Under the pieces are notes generated by a model. The model had not been told where the DNA came from, ran no database searches, and saw nothing but the letters and a program-made list of their open reading frames with translations. From Alphaproteobacteria bacterium (GTDB lineage Bacteria; Pseudomonadota; Alphaproteobacteria; Sphingomonadales; Kordiimonadaceae), in contig JAJFIT010000031.1 in NCBI GenBank assembly GCA_021774775.1, forward strand, positions 1-38,750: 38,750 bases of DNA, given 5' to 3'. A program made the translations under genes and the position numbers. Below, piece after piece: positions 7,969 through 17,529 of this stretch (its first letter is position 1; the number at the start of each line of letters is the position of its first letter).

Positions 7969-10900
7969 TTATAGCCCAGCGTCCACAAGCGACTGTTCTA
8001 TCAACTGGTCAGGCAGCTCCATAAGACGCGCAGCATCGGTCCAAAGCAAGGCTGCGGTAATTTTCTTGCCCGGATAGACGGACTTAAGCGCCCGCACATA
8101 AAGACCCATCTGACGCAGGTAAACATCCGGCACACCTGAAACTTGCGCGGGCGGCGGGCGATTGGTTTTATAGTCAATAATCATTACCTGATCATCGCTG
8201 GCTACCAACCGGTCGACCTGCCCGGCAATGGGGCGGCCAGCCGGATCGCTTGCTGTCTCAACCAGCCCGGCAATTGGAACCTCAGCCCGGCTTCCCGGGC
8301 CAAACAACGCCCCCAGTGCGGGATCATCCAATACCGCCTCGACTTCCTGCCAAAATGCCTGAGCATCACCGTCGCTGAGGTCGTCCGCGCGGCGCAGATA
8401 CGCCAGTGCTGCTGGCTGGCGTGCAGCAGGCGGCATGTCCGGCAACCATTGCAACAGTGCATGTAGCAGATTGCCGCGCCTGAACCGCTGACCGGTGCTG
8501 CGGTCAAGCGGCCCTGTCACCGCTGGTTCCTCATCGGGCCGAGACGGAGCCAATGGTTTCACGGGCGTAGGCTCCGTGGGCATGGCTTCAAAAAGCCAGG
8601 CGGGCGCGACTGTCTCAACCCTATGGCCATCGCCCATTTCAATGGGTGCTTCAACCGCCGCCGTTTGCTCAACTTCAATACAACGAATGGCACGACCTTC
8701 GCTCATATGCTCCGCCGCATCTAATCCATCAAACCCGTCGCTGATCAATTTATACCAACAGTCTTCGCCTGGTTCGTTCGCACCGCGCCATCCGGCAACA
8801 TACAGGTCGTCTTCCGCCCGCGTTAAGGCCACATACAACAACCGTCGATATTCAGAAAGCTGACGTGCTTTCAACTGCTCTCGTGCCGCTTCAATTTCCG
8901 GCAGTCCCCGTGCCTGGCTCGCCCAAACCGAAATTGTTGGCCCTAAAGGCATGTCCGGCTCAAGCGGTAGCAAACGGCCATCGCGTGACAGGTCAGGCAA
9001 CCCCACAAGGTCGGATAAATATACGATCGGCGCCTGCAACCCTTTGGCACTGTGAGTGGTCATGATGCGAACCCGGTCGCCCGCCTGTTCCATGTCCCGT
9101 TTGATCTGGGTGTTGTTGCGTCGAACCCGCTCAATAAATGCAAGCAGCGACGCAGAATGGGTAAGTTCAAACGCCAGTGCTTCCTCCTGGAGCTCGTCAA
9201 CCGGGTCGTGAATTTCATCGCCCAGCCTGCCAGCAAGCTTTCGCCTGCCGTCCAAATCGATAAGAATATGATTGAAAAAATCAAAAGGACCACCGATATC
9301 GGCTCGGTTCAAAATGCCGACCAACAATTGATATGCGTCCTTGAAGTGAGTGTCTTCCCGCATTGCATACAAGGCATTCCAAAGCGAGCCTGATCTGCCG
9401 TGGGCCAACCGAAATAAATCGTCGTCGCTCAGACCCACAAGCGGACTTTTCAGCACTACCGCCAGCGTCAGGTCATCGGTTGGCAAAACCGCAAACTGCG
9501 CCACCGCCAGCAAGTCCATCACCGGCAACTCGTCCAACAATACCATCCTGTCTCGGCCCGCAACCGGAACCCCGAGTGTTTTCAGTGCTTTGACAAGATG
9601 GTCAACAAATGCTGTGCGCCTACGCACCAGAACCAAGATATCGCCCGCCTGCACAGCGCGGCCCCTGGACGGCAATGGCCGCGTGCCAACAGATCGGTGA
9701 ATGTGGCTGGCAATGCGCCAGGCACAGCGCTGTTCGGCGTCATCAACCGGCGCTTGGTCGACCGGCATTTGCCATCCACCCTCACCGCATTCCTCAGCTA
9801 GGTCAGCCTTTTCAGGCTTGGCTACATGCTCGAGGGGCCATAACTCAACCCTGCCCGCGTGACCGACTCGCTTAAAACGGTGGGCGACAATCTCGCCGTC
9901 AGCCGACAGGCCTTCCCATGCTCGCCCACCCTCAGAAAATACACTATCAACCAACGAGAGCACAGCTTCTCCCGACCGGAAAGACAGCGAGAGCGGAATG
10001 GCCTCCGTTCGGTGGCCAACGGAATTTGCCTGCGCAAAAACCCGGTTGCGGGCCCCGATAAATTCGCGCGGATCAGCGCGTTGAAAAGAAAAAATCGACT
10101 GTTTGGCGTCGCCTACCGCGAAGATGGTTCGCTCAATGTCGCGGGCACCGTCGCCCGCGAAAAATTCCGCCGCCAAAGTCTCTACAACCCGCCATTGGTC
10201 ACGGTTGGTATCCTGAGCTTCATCGACCAGAATATGATCAATGCGATTGTCCAGTTTATAGAGAATCCACGGCGCAACTTCAGCTTGCGAAAACAAGGTA
10301 ACGGTGCGGTCAATCAGGTCATCGAAATCAACCAGGCCGCGCTCGCCTTTAACGTGATTATAACGCCGCAGTTGCTCCAGCCCCAATCGCAAAAGTGCTG
10401 CGGTCGCAGTTGCCGCCTTTTGACGAACACATGCTTCTTCCACCACTAACAGCTGCTGCTGCTCGGCTTCTATAATCGCCTTGAGGCTCTCATTTGCATC
10501 CAGGATTTTTTTCGTCGCGACAGTTTTGAGGGCAGTACCCGCTTTGGTCAAAAATGCGGCTTTATAGGCTGAAAAATGTCCCGGTCGCTGGTTTTCAGAC
10601 AGTTCAATGAATTGCATGATCGCCGCAGCCCGCGATTGATCATTTTTTGACCCGGATTGCATCGCACTCGCAAGGCCCAATAAGGCACTTTGATCTACGC
10701 GCTCGCTGGCACAGGCGTTTGCGATAATGTCATGCACAGTCTCGCCTACCGTGGCACCCAACCGCCTGTATAACTCCGCCAACAGACCGGCGGTGCCGCC
10801 GCAGGCGCGAACGGCGCGCTTCAAAAGCGGTGCCTCAAACGACAGCCGATCAACAACTTCGTCGAAGGTGCGCTCAGTCACCAACGCTGCGACAACGTCC

Positions 10901-11454
10901 AGTGCCTGTTGCAATTCAAGAGCCAGGGGCGCGCGCGTCGCTGCCAGCATTTTGTCTTTGGCCGACTGCATTAACTCATTGGCTTCCGCTTCGTCTATGC
11001 CTTCAAAGCCCGGAGACATATCCGCCTCAAGCGGGAAACGTCCCAAAAGCGCCTGACAGAAACTGTGGAATGTCTGGATTTGCAGCCCGCCAGACAGATC
11101 GAGCACCAACGCGAACAGTTGGCGCGCCCTCGCCAGCATTTTTTCGTCCGCTTGCTCGTCAACGCGCGCCGCGATTTCGCCGGTCAGTTCACCGTCAGAC
11201 AGCGTGGTCCAGCGGCCCAGTTCGACAAAAATCCGGTTTTTCATTTCCGCCGCTGCCGCCTTGGTAAAAGTCAGGCAGACGATATTTTCCGGCGGTGTGC
11301 CGGTGAGCATCAACCGCAGCACCCGCGCGGTCAAAACGTGGGTTTTACCGGTGCCCGCTGATGCACCCACCCACGCCGATATTTTCGGATGCGTGGCCCG
11401 GGCCTGATCATAGGTCATGCCCGGCGTCGCTGAATTTCCCGCAACACGGTTCAT
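7969..11454 (-). CDS. addA: Double-strand break repair helicase-nuclease AddA
   Basis: Large subunit of the AddAB complex, which unwinds and trims DNA ends for RecA-dependent repair. The 1161-residue protein has, in order: Walker A GASAGTGKT (30-38), the UvrD-type helicase with Walker B DEAQDTNRDQW, QSIFSFQRADP, the late motif TTHSAKGLQAPIV, and YVALTRAEDDLYV. A C-terminal RecB-type nuclease follows with IIDYKTNR (Asp1094, Lys1096) and a downstream QMGLYVRAL. Its ATG overlaps the addB stop (ATGA), so the subunits are translationally coupled. Length fits the alphaproteobacterial AddA family. Confidence 0.95.
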   Translation of the reverse strand: MNRVAGNSATPGMTYDQARATHPKISAWVGASAGTGKTHVLTARVLRLMLTGTPPENIVCLTFTKAAAAEMKNRIFVELGRWTTLSDGELTGEIAARVDEQADEKMLARARQLFALVLDLSGGLQIQTFHSFCQALLGRFPLEADMSPGFEGIDEAEANELMQSAKDKMLAATRAPLALELQQALDVVAALVTERTFDEVVDRLSFEAPLLKRAVRACGGTAGLLAELYRRLGATVGETVHDIIANACASERVDQSALLGLASAMQSGSKNDQSRAAAIMQFIELSENQRPGHFSAYKAAFLTKAGTALKTVATKKILDANESLKAIIEAEQQQLLVVEEACVRQKAATATAALLRLGLEQLRRYNHVKGERGLVDFDDLIDRTVTLFSQAEVAPWILYKLDNRIDHILVDEAQDTNRDQWRVVETLAAEFFAGDGARDIERTIFAVGDAKQSIFSFQRADPREFIGARNRVFAQANSVGHRTEAIPLSLSFRSGEAVLSLVDSVFSEGGRAWEGLSADGEIVAHRFKRVGHAGRVELWPLEHVAKPEKADLAEECGEGGWQMPVDQAPVDDAEQRCAWRIASHIHRSVGTRPLPSRGRAVQAGDILVLVRRRTAFVDHLVKALKTLGVPVAGRDRMVLLDELPVMDLLAVAQFAVLPTDDLTLAVVLKSPLVGLSDDDLFRLAHGRSGSLWNALYAMREDTHFKDAYQLLVGILNRADIGGPFDFFNHILIDLDGRRKLAGRLGDEIHDPVDELQEEALAFELTHSASLLAFIERVRRNNTQIKRDMEQAGDRVRIMTTHSAKGLQAPIVYLSDLVGLPDLSRDGRLLPLEPDMPLGPTISVWASQARGLPEIEAAREQLKARQLSEYRRLLYVALTRAEDDLYVAGWRGANEPGEDCWYKLISDGFDGLDAAEHMSEGRAIRCIEVEQTAAVEAPIEMGDGHRVETVAPAWLFEAMPTEPTPVKPLAPSRPDEEPAVTGPLDRSTGQRFRRGNLLHALLQWLPDMPPAARQPAALAYLRRADDLSDGDAQAFWQEVEAVLDDPALGALFGPGSRAEVPIAGLVETASDPAGRPIAGQVDRLVASDDQVMIIDYKTNRPPPAQVSGVPDVYLRQMGLYVRALKSVYPGKKITAALLWTDAARLMELPDQLIEQSLVDAGL

Positions 11455-14400
11455 GATTCATGCTCCGGCTCAGGCAAACCGAGATCGTCAACCAGCGGAT
11501 CAATGGAATTGCGCCATTCTTTCACCCGCGCCAGGTGGTCATAGTCACCGTACCCGGTAATTTCAGGACGGGGGTTTGACAGATACGCGGTGTTTGGATC
11601 AGCGAACGTCGTAACAATTTTTTTTAGGCCCAATGCCGCTTGTTCGATCGATGCAGGCACGTCCTTAATCGGTCGCTTGGTTTCCTGCGCCGGGTCGCCG
11701 CCCGACAATTTCCAGAAAACAAGGTCTTCCACTGTCGCCGCCGCAAGCCCCTCAAAGGCACCCTGTGCCGCCAACCAGCCCTCAAGCGGCAATTGCGGCG
11801 CATAGCCTGCCTCAACCTGCTTGGCTGTCGGCGTTTCCCCTGTCTTATAGTCTATGATTTCCAGTGTGCCGGTTGCGCGGTTACGGTCGATCCGGTCAGC
11901 CTTCGCAATCAGAGTAAACTCTGAAACGGCAGGGTCAAAGATCGACGAATGACGCGCCCATCCCTCAATCAACACCGGATCAAAAGTCTCCTGTCTGGCT
12001 TGTTGGTTTTCCACAAACCACTTGGCAATCCGCTCAAACCGGGGCCACCAGAAGGCATATACTGCCGGTTGGCTGATCACAGGCGCAAAAGTCTCGCGCC
12101 CCACCTCCATAAGGCGGGCCAACCCCTCCGCACCAATAATTGCGCCGCCGGTCGCCATGAAAACTTCGAGCGCCTCATGCAGCAGCGTACCCTTCTGTGC
12201 AGCGTTGGGGGCATCATCAAGCGGATCAAGCGTCGGCAATCGCAGGATTTTCCGCGCATAAAGTGCATAGGGGTCGCACATCAACTCTTGCACCTGGGTC
12301 ACCGAAAGCTCGGTTGGTCTGGCACCGACCGGCGGTTTGGGTGCAGGCGGCAAAACCGGCGCTACCGCTTGGGGCGCAATCATTTGCTGGGCCCAGCGCA
12401 AATAATGTGTCGCCCTTGGAATGTTTCTGCCAGCCACCGCTTCAATGCGGAACCACCAGCGGCTTGGCACCGTCGGCGTACCATCAGTTTTTTCTGACCG
12501 GGTCAAAATCACCTCTGGTGCACTGGTGCCCAAAATAAAGTCGTGGGCAGATTGGCCGATGCGCCGATCATGGGAGGGCAAGCCAAACTGCTTGCGCATG
12601 TCCCTACTCATCCAGGGGTCGGTGGCGGGCTCGGCGGGCCATACACCTTCATTCAAGCCACCCAAAATCATCAGGTCTGCGCGTTGCAGTCTGGCTTCAA
12701 GCGGGCCCCAAATGGCAAGCCGGGGGTGCTGGTTCCAATTGGGACGCACGATTACGCTCGCTGTCATTTCGGCAAACAGGGCGCTGTAGCTTTCAGCGCT
12801 GGGCACCAACAAATTGTCCCCGTGATCTATAAGGCTGGTTATATGCTCTGACAAAACCGAACCGCTGTCGCCGCGCCAAAGGTTTTCGCTACCACTTGCA
12901 GTGTCTGTCGCGCACAGCTGTTCTGCGGCTGTTATATGCAGATGCAGGGTTTCCGCCACGTCCGCTGGCGCTGTCAACCGCTGCTCCAGCGGCTGCAAAA
13001 TAGTTACCACTTGCTCCAATCGCTTGATAAGAAATGCAGCCGCCGCTCGCTTTGCCGCATCGTCCTTTTTAAGCCCCGTCAGGTGATCTTTTGCCTTGGC
13101 AACGATCCCGCCAAGCCCACCGGCCGGGCGCACGCCGCGTAAAGTCTGCTGGTCCAGCTCTCGAACGAACGCGAGAAAGTCTTCCCGCGCAAGCCCAGCG
13201 GACACCAATGGGTGTTGCAGCAAACTCAGAGTAGACAGCGGTCCAAAACCATCGCTCACAGCCGCAGCAATCAGCCCAAGCAACCTGCCGGGCAGGCTGT
13301 TTATCGCCTTGTCACCGCCGGAATCGTCGATGGTGACCCCCCATGTGCGCAATGCCGCTCGAACATAAAGCGCCAGCTGACGGTCCGGCGTAACAAGGGC
13401 GGCGGTTTTGCCCGGCGTCTCCAGTATCTCGCGCATTATAACCGCGATTGCACCCGCTTCTTCGCGGCGGGACCCTGCTACCACCGCAGCCAAATTACCA
13501 AATAAATCCTGATCGGTCAGGGCGCGAAAGCCCAGGTCTCGCCACTGGGTCGTTGTAGCGGCAGGCAACAAGGCACTGCGCAGCAACTGCACACGCTTAT
13601 GTCCCGGTTCGTGCTCACACGAGGCCCTAGACCACGGCTCAACTTCATGACGGCTTGCCCCCAGGGTCTCAAGCAGGCGCTTCATGCTGCTTTGCGGATG
13701 ACTGTCCGCGAGAACCGACCAAACATCGTCATCAATACTCAAATCAAGCGCAGGCAGTACCACGCTGCCCTGCGGTAACCGTGATACCGTATGCAGCAGC
13801 TGCGCCGTCGCTGGGATCGAACCGGTAGAACCCGCCGCAACAATTGGCCCACGGTCAGCATCCGCTTGCAATATCTCTGCATAAACTCGCAGTGTTTGAT
13901 CACGGTAGGCTGCCGGGTCCTGCGTGCCTTCGACCTCCAGTATAGCGGGCCAATGCTGGGTTGCAATTTGCAAAAACTGAAGCGTTTCATTCCAGTGCGC
14001 CGCGAGGCTGTCGGGCACCAGATCAGCAAGATTGTCAAAAGACAAGCAGGCCGTATCCACCTGGTCAATCAATAGCGCCAGTTCACCCGCCAAACGCCAA
14101 GCCTGCGCCGGCGCCAACCCCTTGTCCATGGAACCCGGCAAACGCCAGGCCTCGACCAGTTTGGTCAGCAATGTCTGGCGGCGCAACGGTGAAATCGGCG
14201 GTGTTATCTGCGACAGGTCCAGACCCAGCCCTGCGCCCAGAAATTCGATCTCGCCGTCATCGATATCGCCGATCGCCCGCATGGTAGGCAACAAGATCGG
14301 CTTGCCGCCGCCCAGACGAAGGAAAGCTTCCCTGAGCGAGCGCGATGCCCGCCGATTGGGCAATAATACAGTAACAGATGACAGAAGCAGCGGGTCAGTG

Positions 14401-14489
14401 CCGTATCTGTCCAATAGCCCTTGAGCCAGCTCATCGACAAAGGACTGCCCTGCGTCGATCGTATAGATTTTTGGAGCCCTTAACTTCAT
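11451..14489 (-). CDS. addB: Double-strand break repair protein AddB
   Basis: Second subunit of AddAB, with an inactivated helicase-like fold and a C-terminal nuclease. The 1012-residue protein has VLLPNRRASRSLREAFL near residue 45, GGLNEGVWPAEPATDPWMS in the middle, and a nuclease motif IIDYKTG (Asp880, Lys882). I see no cysteine cluster after the nuclease motif, so it probably lacks the iron-sulfur staple of Bacillus AddB. The ATG directly follows the tsaE stop (TGA ATG), and the stop overlaps addA by four bases. The whole divL-tsaE-addB-addA run is one operon by spacing. Confidence 0.94.
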   Translation of the reverse strand: MKLRAPKIYTIDAGQSFVDELAQGLLDRYGTDPLLLSSVTVLLPNRRASRSLREAFLRLGGGKPILLPTMRAIGDIDDGEIEFLGAGLGLDLSQITPPISPLRRQTLLTKLVEAWRLPGSMDKGLAPAQAWRLAGELALLIDQVDTACLSFDNLADLVPDSLAAHWNETLQFLQIATQHWPAILEVEGTQDPAAYRDQTLRVYAEILQADADRGPIVAAGSTGSIPATAQLLHTVSRLPQGSVVLPALDLSIDDDVWSVLADSHPQSSMKRLLETLGASRHEVEPWSRASCEHEPGHKRVQLLRSALLPAATTTQWRDLGFRALTDQDLFGNLAAVVAGSRREEAGAIAVIMREILETPGKTAALVTPDRQLALYVRAALRTWGVTIDDSGGDKAINSLPGRLLGLIAAAVSDGFGPLSTLSLLQHPLVSAGLAREDFLAFVRELDQQTLRGVRPAGGLGGIVAKAKDHLTGLKKDDAAKRAAAAFLIKRLEQVVTILQPLEQRLTAPADVAETLHLHITAAEQLCATDTASGSENLWRGDSGSVLSEHITSLIDHGDNLLVPSAESYSALFAEMTASVIVRPNWNQHPRLAIWGPLEARLQRADLMILGGLNEGVWPAEPATDPWMSRDMRKQFGLPSHDRRIGQSAHDFILGTSAPEVILTRSEKTDGTPTVPSRWWFRIEAVAGRNIPRATHYLRWAQQMIAPQAVAPVLPPAPKPPVGARPTELSVTQVQELMCDPYALYARKILRLPTLDPLDDAPNAAQKGTLLHEALEVFMATGGAIIGAEGLARLMEVGRETFAPVISQPAVYAFWWPRFERIAKWFVENQQARQETFDPVLIEGWARHSSIFDPAVSEFTLIAKADRIDRNRATGTLEIIDYKTGETPTAKQVEAGYAPQLPLEGWLAAQGAFEGLAAATVEDLVFWKLSGGDPAQETKRPIKDVPASIEQAALGLKKIVTTFADPNTAYLSNPRPEITGYGDYDHLARVKEWRNSIDPLVDDLGLPEPEHES

Positions 14490-14978
14490 TCACTGCGGCC
14501 CGATTCGGCCAACCAGTCGTTCCTGCCAATCGACATTGTCAGCGGAAACTTCCAGATTCCGGCTCGCGTCCGCACCGTCAGGCACATGAGTAAATGCAAT
14601 TTTCAGTGCGTTTCGCCACCAGTCGGCAGGCATGCGGTCGGGCCATTCCACCAGCAAAACAGTGGTTTCGCGCTCATCATCCAGGCCAAGGTCTTCAATG
14701 TCGTCCGGCCCTTTCAAACGGTACAGATCGCTATGGTAAACATCTGTTCCGTCGGCAGCACTGTAGATTTGCACCAGCGTGAATGTGGGACTGGGCACCT
14801 CAAGATCGCTGACACGGCAAAAAGCGCGAATAAAAGCACGGGCAAACGTAGTTTTGCCTGTACCCAGATCGCCGGAAAGCGCGAGCAAATCACCCGGTTT
14901 TATCAGCGGTGCGAGTGCAGCAGCAAAACTTTCGGTAGCAGCTTCACCGGATAGAGTTGTGTGGAATATTTCAACCAT
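14490..14978 (-). CDS. tsaE: tRNA threonylcarbamoyladenosine biosynthesis ATPase TsaE
   Basis: Small P-loop ATPase of the TsaB-TsaD-TsaE complex, which makes t6A at position 37 of ANN-decoding tRNAs. The 162-residue protein has Walker A GDLGTGKTTFARAF (36-49), the family stretch SPTFTLVQIY, and YHSDLYRL. Length is normal. It begins 15 bases after the divL stop. In many alphaproteobacteria I recall an aminoglycoside-phosphotransferase-like kinase and a nucleotidyltransferase (AmgK/MurU type) between tsaE and addB; here tsaE abuts addB directly. Confidence 0.94.
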   Translation of the reverse strand: MVEIFHTTLSGEAATESFAAALAPLIKPGDLLALSGDLGTGKTTFARAFIRAFCRVSDLEVPSPTFTLVQIYSAADGTDVYHSDLYRLKGPDDIEDLGLDDERETTVLLVEWPDRMPADWWRNALKIAFTHVPDGADASRNLEVSADNVDWQERLVGRIGPQ

Positions 14979-14993
14979 TATCGGCTCAACATA

Positions 14994-17375
14994 TCAGGAT
15001 GTGTCAACAATTGGGCGTTCACGCGGCAGGTAGCAAGACAAGCCAAGACCGGCTTCGCCGACCGCATCAAGAGTTACCCGTCCGCCATGCAGGCGTACAA
15101 TACTACGCACCAAAGCAAGGTCCAGACCAGTCGCCCGGCGCGCACCGGGGGAAACGCCCATAGCAACCGTTGTTAGCAAGCGGGTGCGTTCTGCATGTGT
15201 AAGGCCGGATTCGATGTTGGTGATGCAGACATGTATTTCGCTGTCCAAATCGATCAAATCAATGATCAGTTCGCCGCCGTGGCGAGTGAAACCCAGCATC
15301 GACGAGACCATATTATAGAAGGCCTGCTTGATGCGCGAGCCATCCGCCATAATTGTACCTATCTCATCGTCAATCGTTAGCTCCAGTTTGGTGGATGCCT
15401 TGTGGGCCAATTCCTGGGCCAGAACAGCGGCTTCTTTAAGCATGTCAGCGATAGGTGTTGCGGTGAATTCGAGGGACAGCTCACCGGATTCGATCACCGC
15501 CAAATCAAGAACATCAGAAATCAAATTCTTGAGGTCATCAGACGCGCTAAGGATATTTTTTACATAGCCCGCCTGCTGGTCATTAAGCGGGCCAAAAACA
15601 TTCTGGTCCAACAGTTCGCCGAAACCGATGATAGTATTCAAGGGTGTTCTGAGCTCATAAGACATATTGGTGATAAACTCGCTTTTCAGCTTGTCTGCCG
15701 CCTCAAGCGCCTGAGACCGTTCACGCAGCGCCTGCTCAACCTTAAAACTGTCAGTGACGTCGGTCTGCGTCAACATCACGCCGCCGTCCGGCAATGGCAC
15801 AATTGTATAGTCAATAACCGCACCGTCGTCGCGGGACCATTTACCGGTTTTATAACTGCGCGCGGCAACCCACGTTACCAAATTTTCCGAAAAATCACTG
15901 CTAGTGCCAGCGCTGCTATTTAAGTTCGCGCTGTTCACCAAATCGGTCAAATGCGGCGAACCCTGCACCTGCGCAGCGCTCAATTGCCATATATCACTGA
16001 AAGCCGGGTTTGAAAGCTGAAGCCGCCCATCGGTGCCAAAAACAGCAACACTTTCACGCATATTGTCGAGCGTCTCCTGTTGAACCGCAATCAGCGTGTT
16101 GTAGGACCGTTCAAGTGCAAGCTTGTCGGTTACATCTTCGAACAATATCAACAATCCACCCAGCGGGTGCGGCTGGGTTACCACACGGTGAGCGGTACCA
16201 TCAGGCAAATGCCACATTTCCTCTGATGGCTCCAACAGCGTAGTATATTGCTTTAATATGCCCTCTTTCCATTTACGGAAATTGGCCTGTTCCGGTAGCT
16301 TGCGCCGTTCATGCATGGCCTCCAGCAATTCGCTGTGGCGAATGCCGCCCGCCAGCTGTTCTTCTGAAACGCTGGAAAGGCGCGTGAATGCGCTATTGTA
16401 GAACCTGAGCGTTTGACCCGGACCGAAAATCGCCACTGGGCTGCGAAGCCGGTTCAGGGTTTCTGACTGCGACTCGAGCACCCGCGACAATTCAGTCAGC
16501 GCTTCTTCCTCGCCGGTTACATCAACGGCAATACCCATGCTGTTACCTTCGGTATCCAGCGGCGTATTGGTAACATTGAAGGCCCGACGCTGACCGTCAG
16601 TTACACCGAATCTGCGTTCCATAATCGGCGACCCCTGACCAAAGGCTTTACTGGCAGATGCCGGGCCTGCATTGCCGAAAAGTTCCAGGCCCCGTTCAAT
16701 GACATTGGCGACCGAACCACCATCAATTGCCTTTACATAGGCGTCATTAACCTCCAGCAGTTTAAAATCCGGGCTTCGCAACCACACCGGAAACGGCAAA
16801 TGGTTAAAAGCACCGGTCAAGTCTTTCAGCCGCAATTCCAGTGCTCGCACGCCGAGCCTGTTGGTGCGAACCGGCCTATCAACCGACTGCTCCAGCCACA
16901 TTATGCCGCTGGGCCAGCGCGCGTCGCGGGCGGGAAGCCACTGCAGGTCAATAATCATCCGGGCTTTGCCGGGGCCATTGTCCACCACTATCGGTGACGG
17001 AACATCAAGGCCCTGTTCCACACCGCTGCGGATGAGCTGAACAGTCTTGTCAGGCAGTCCGTAGCCCTCCTCGCCAGCCAGATCGTCCAGCCGGGAAACC
17101 TTGCCGGGAAAGCCAGCGATCGACAACGCCGCCGGGTCCGCCTGCAGGCGTCCATCCGGCCATAGCCAAACCGGAATACGGTGGTCTGTCTTGATCATGG
17201 TATCCAGGAAGTCGGCCAGGTCCTGCAAGGACCGTGCGCGGTCTGACATGCGACCGGCGCGCCAGAAGGCGTAGAGGCTAGCCCCCATCCAGACAAGCGC
17301 TGTCACAGCCAAAATTAGCCACAGGGGCGAAAGACTTTCGCCAACCTCAGCCACTGAATTTATCCCGGAAAACAT
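14994..17375 (-). CDS. divL: DivL-like PAS-domain pseudo-kinase with Tyr in the H-box
   Basis: Membrane-anchored cell-cycle regulator of the histidine kinase superfamily, 793 residues. One N-terminal membrane helix (about 16-38) is followed by PAS-like repeats (PFPVWLRSPDFKLLEVNDAY, RSPVAIFGPGQTLRFYNSAF and ESVAVFGTDGRLQLSNPAF). A HisKA-type helix then reads FITNMSYELRTPLNTIIGF, with Tyr573 where the phosphorylated His should be. The ATP lid is degenerate too: NIESGL stands where DxGxG is expected, though GLDLALVRSIVRLHGG remains. In Caulobacter DivL the same His-to-Tyr change occurs; there it inhibits CckA, under the control of DivK. Adjacency to tsaE and the metK/ahcY unit supports the name. 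Its role in this organism is inferred. Confidence 0.88.
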   Translation of the reverse strand: MFSGINSVAEVGESLSPLWLILAVTALVWMGASLYAFWRAGRMSDRARSLQDLADFLDTMIKTDHRIPVWLWPDGRLQADPAALSIAGFPGKVSRLDDLAGEEGYGLPDKTVQLIRSGVEQGLDVPSPIVVDNGPGKARMIIDLQWLPARDARWPSGIMWLEQSVDRPVRTNRLGVRALELRLKDLTGAFNHLPFPVWLRSPDFKLLEVNDAYVKAIDGGSVANVIERGLELFGNAGPASASKAFGQGSPIMERRFGVTDGQRRAFNVTNTPLDTEGNSMGIAVDVTGEEEALTELSRVLESQSETLNRLRSPVAIFGPGQTLRFYNSAFTRLSSVSEEQLAGGIRHSELLEAMHERRKLPEQANFRKWKEGILKQYTTLLEPSEEMWHLPDGTAHRVVTQPHPLGGLLILFEDVTDKLALERSYNTLIAVQQETLDNMRESVAVFGTDGRLQLSNPAFSDIWQLSAAQVQGSPHLTDLVNSANLNSSAGTSSDFSENLVTWVAARSYKTGKWSRDDGAVIDYTIVPLPDGGVMLTQTDVTDSFKVEQALRERSQALEAADKLKSEFITNMSYELRTPLNTIIGFGELLDQNVFGPLNDQQAGYVKNILSASDDLKNLISDVLDLAVIESGELSLEFTATPIADMLKEAAVLAQELAHKASTKLELTIDDEIGTIMADGSRIKQAFYNMVSSMLGFTRHGGELIIDLIDLDSEIHVCITNIESGLTHAERTRLLTTVAMGVSPGARRATGLDLALVRSIVRLHGGRVTLDAVGEAGLGLSCYLPRERPIVDTS

Positions 17376-17436
17376 GCATAAATGCAGACTAGCGCCCTAA
17401 CAGGCGCAAGCACAAGCAGCAGATGCACCAGCCAAC

Positions 17437-17475
17437 AAAAAAAGGCCGGCAGCGGAATGGACCCCTGCCTGCCTT
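17437..17475 (-). terminator. Rho-independent terminator of metK
   Basis: On the - strand AAGGCAGGCAG (17475-17465) pairs with CTGCCGGCCTT (17452-17442) with a single mismatch, followed by a T-rich run through 17437. It lies about 55 bases past the metK stop and upstream of divL, so divL needs its own promoter in 17376-17436; I found no convincing one there. Confidence 0.82.
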
Positions 17476-17529
17476 GAAATTATGTATTTTAAACCGACCT
17501 GCCGTCGGGTCAGTTATCTGACCTGGCCG

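Noticed and set aside
11949-12497. 182-codon + strand frame opposite addB
   Set aside because: Shadow of addB without motifs or a start signal.
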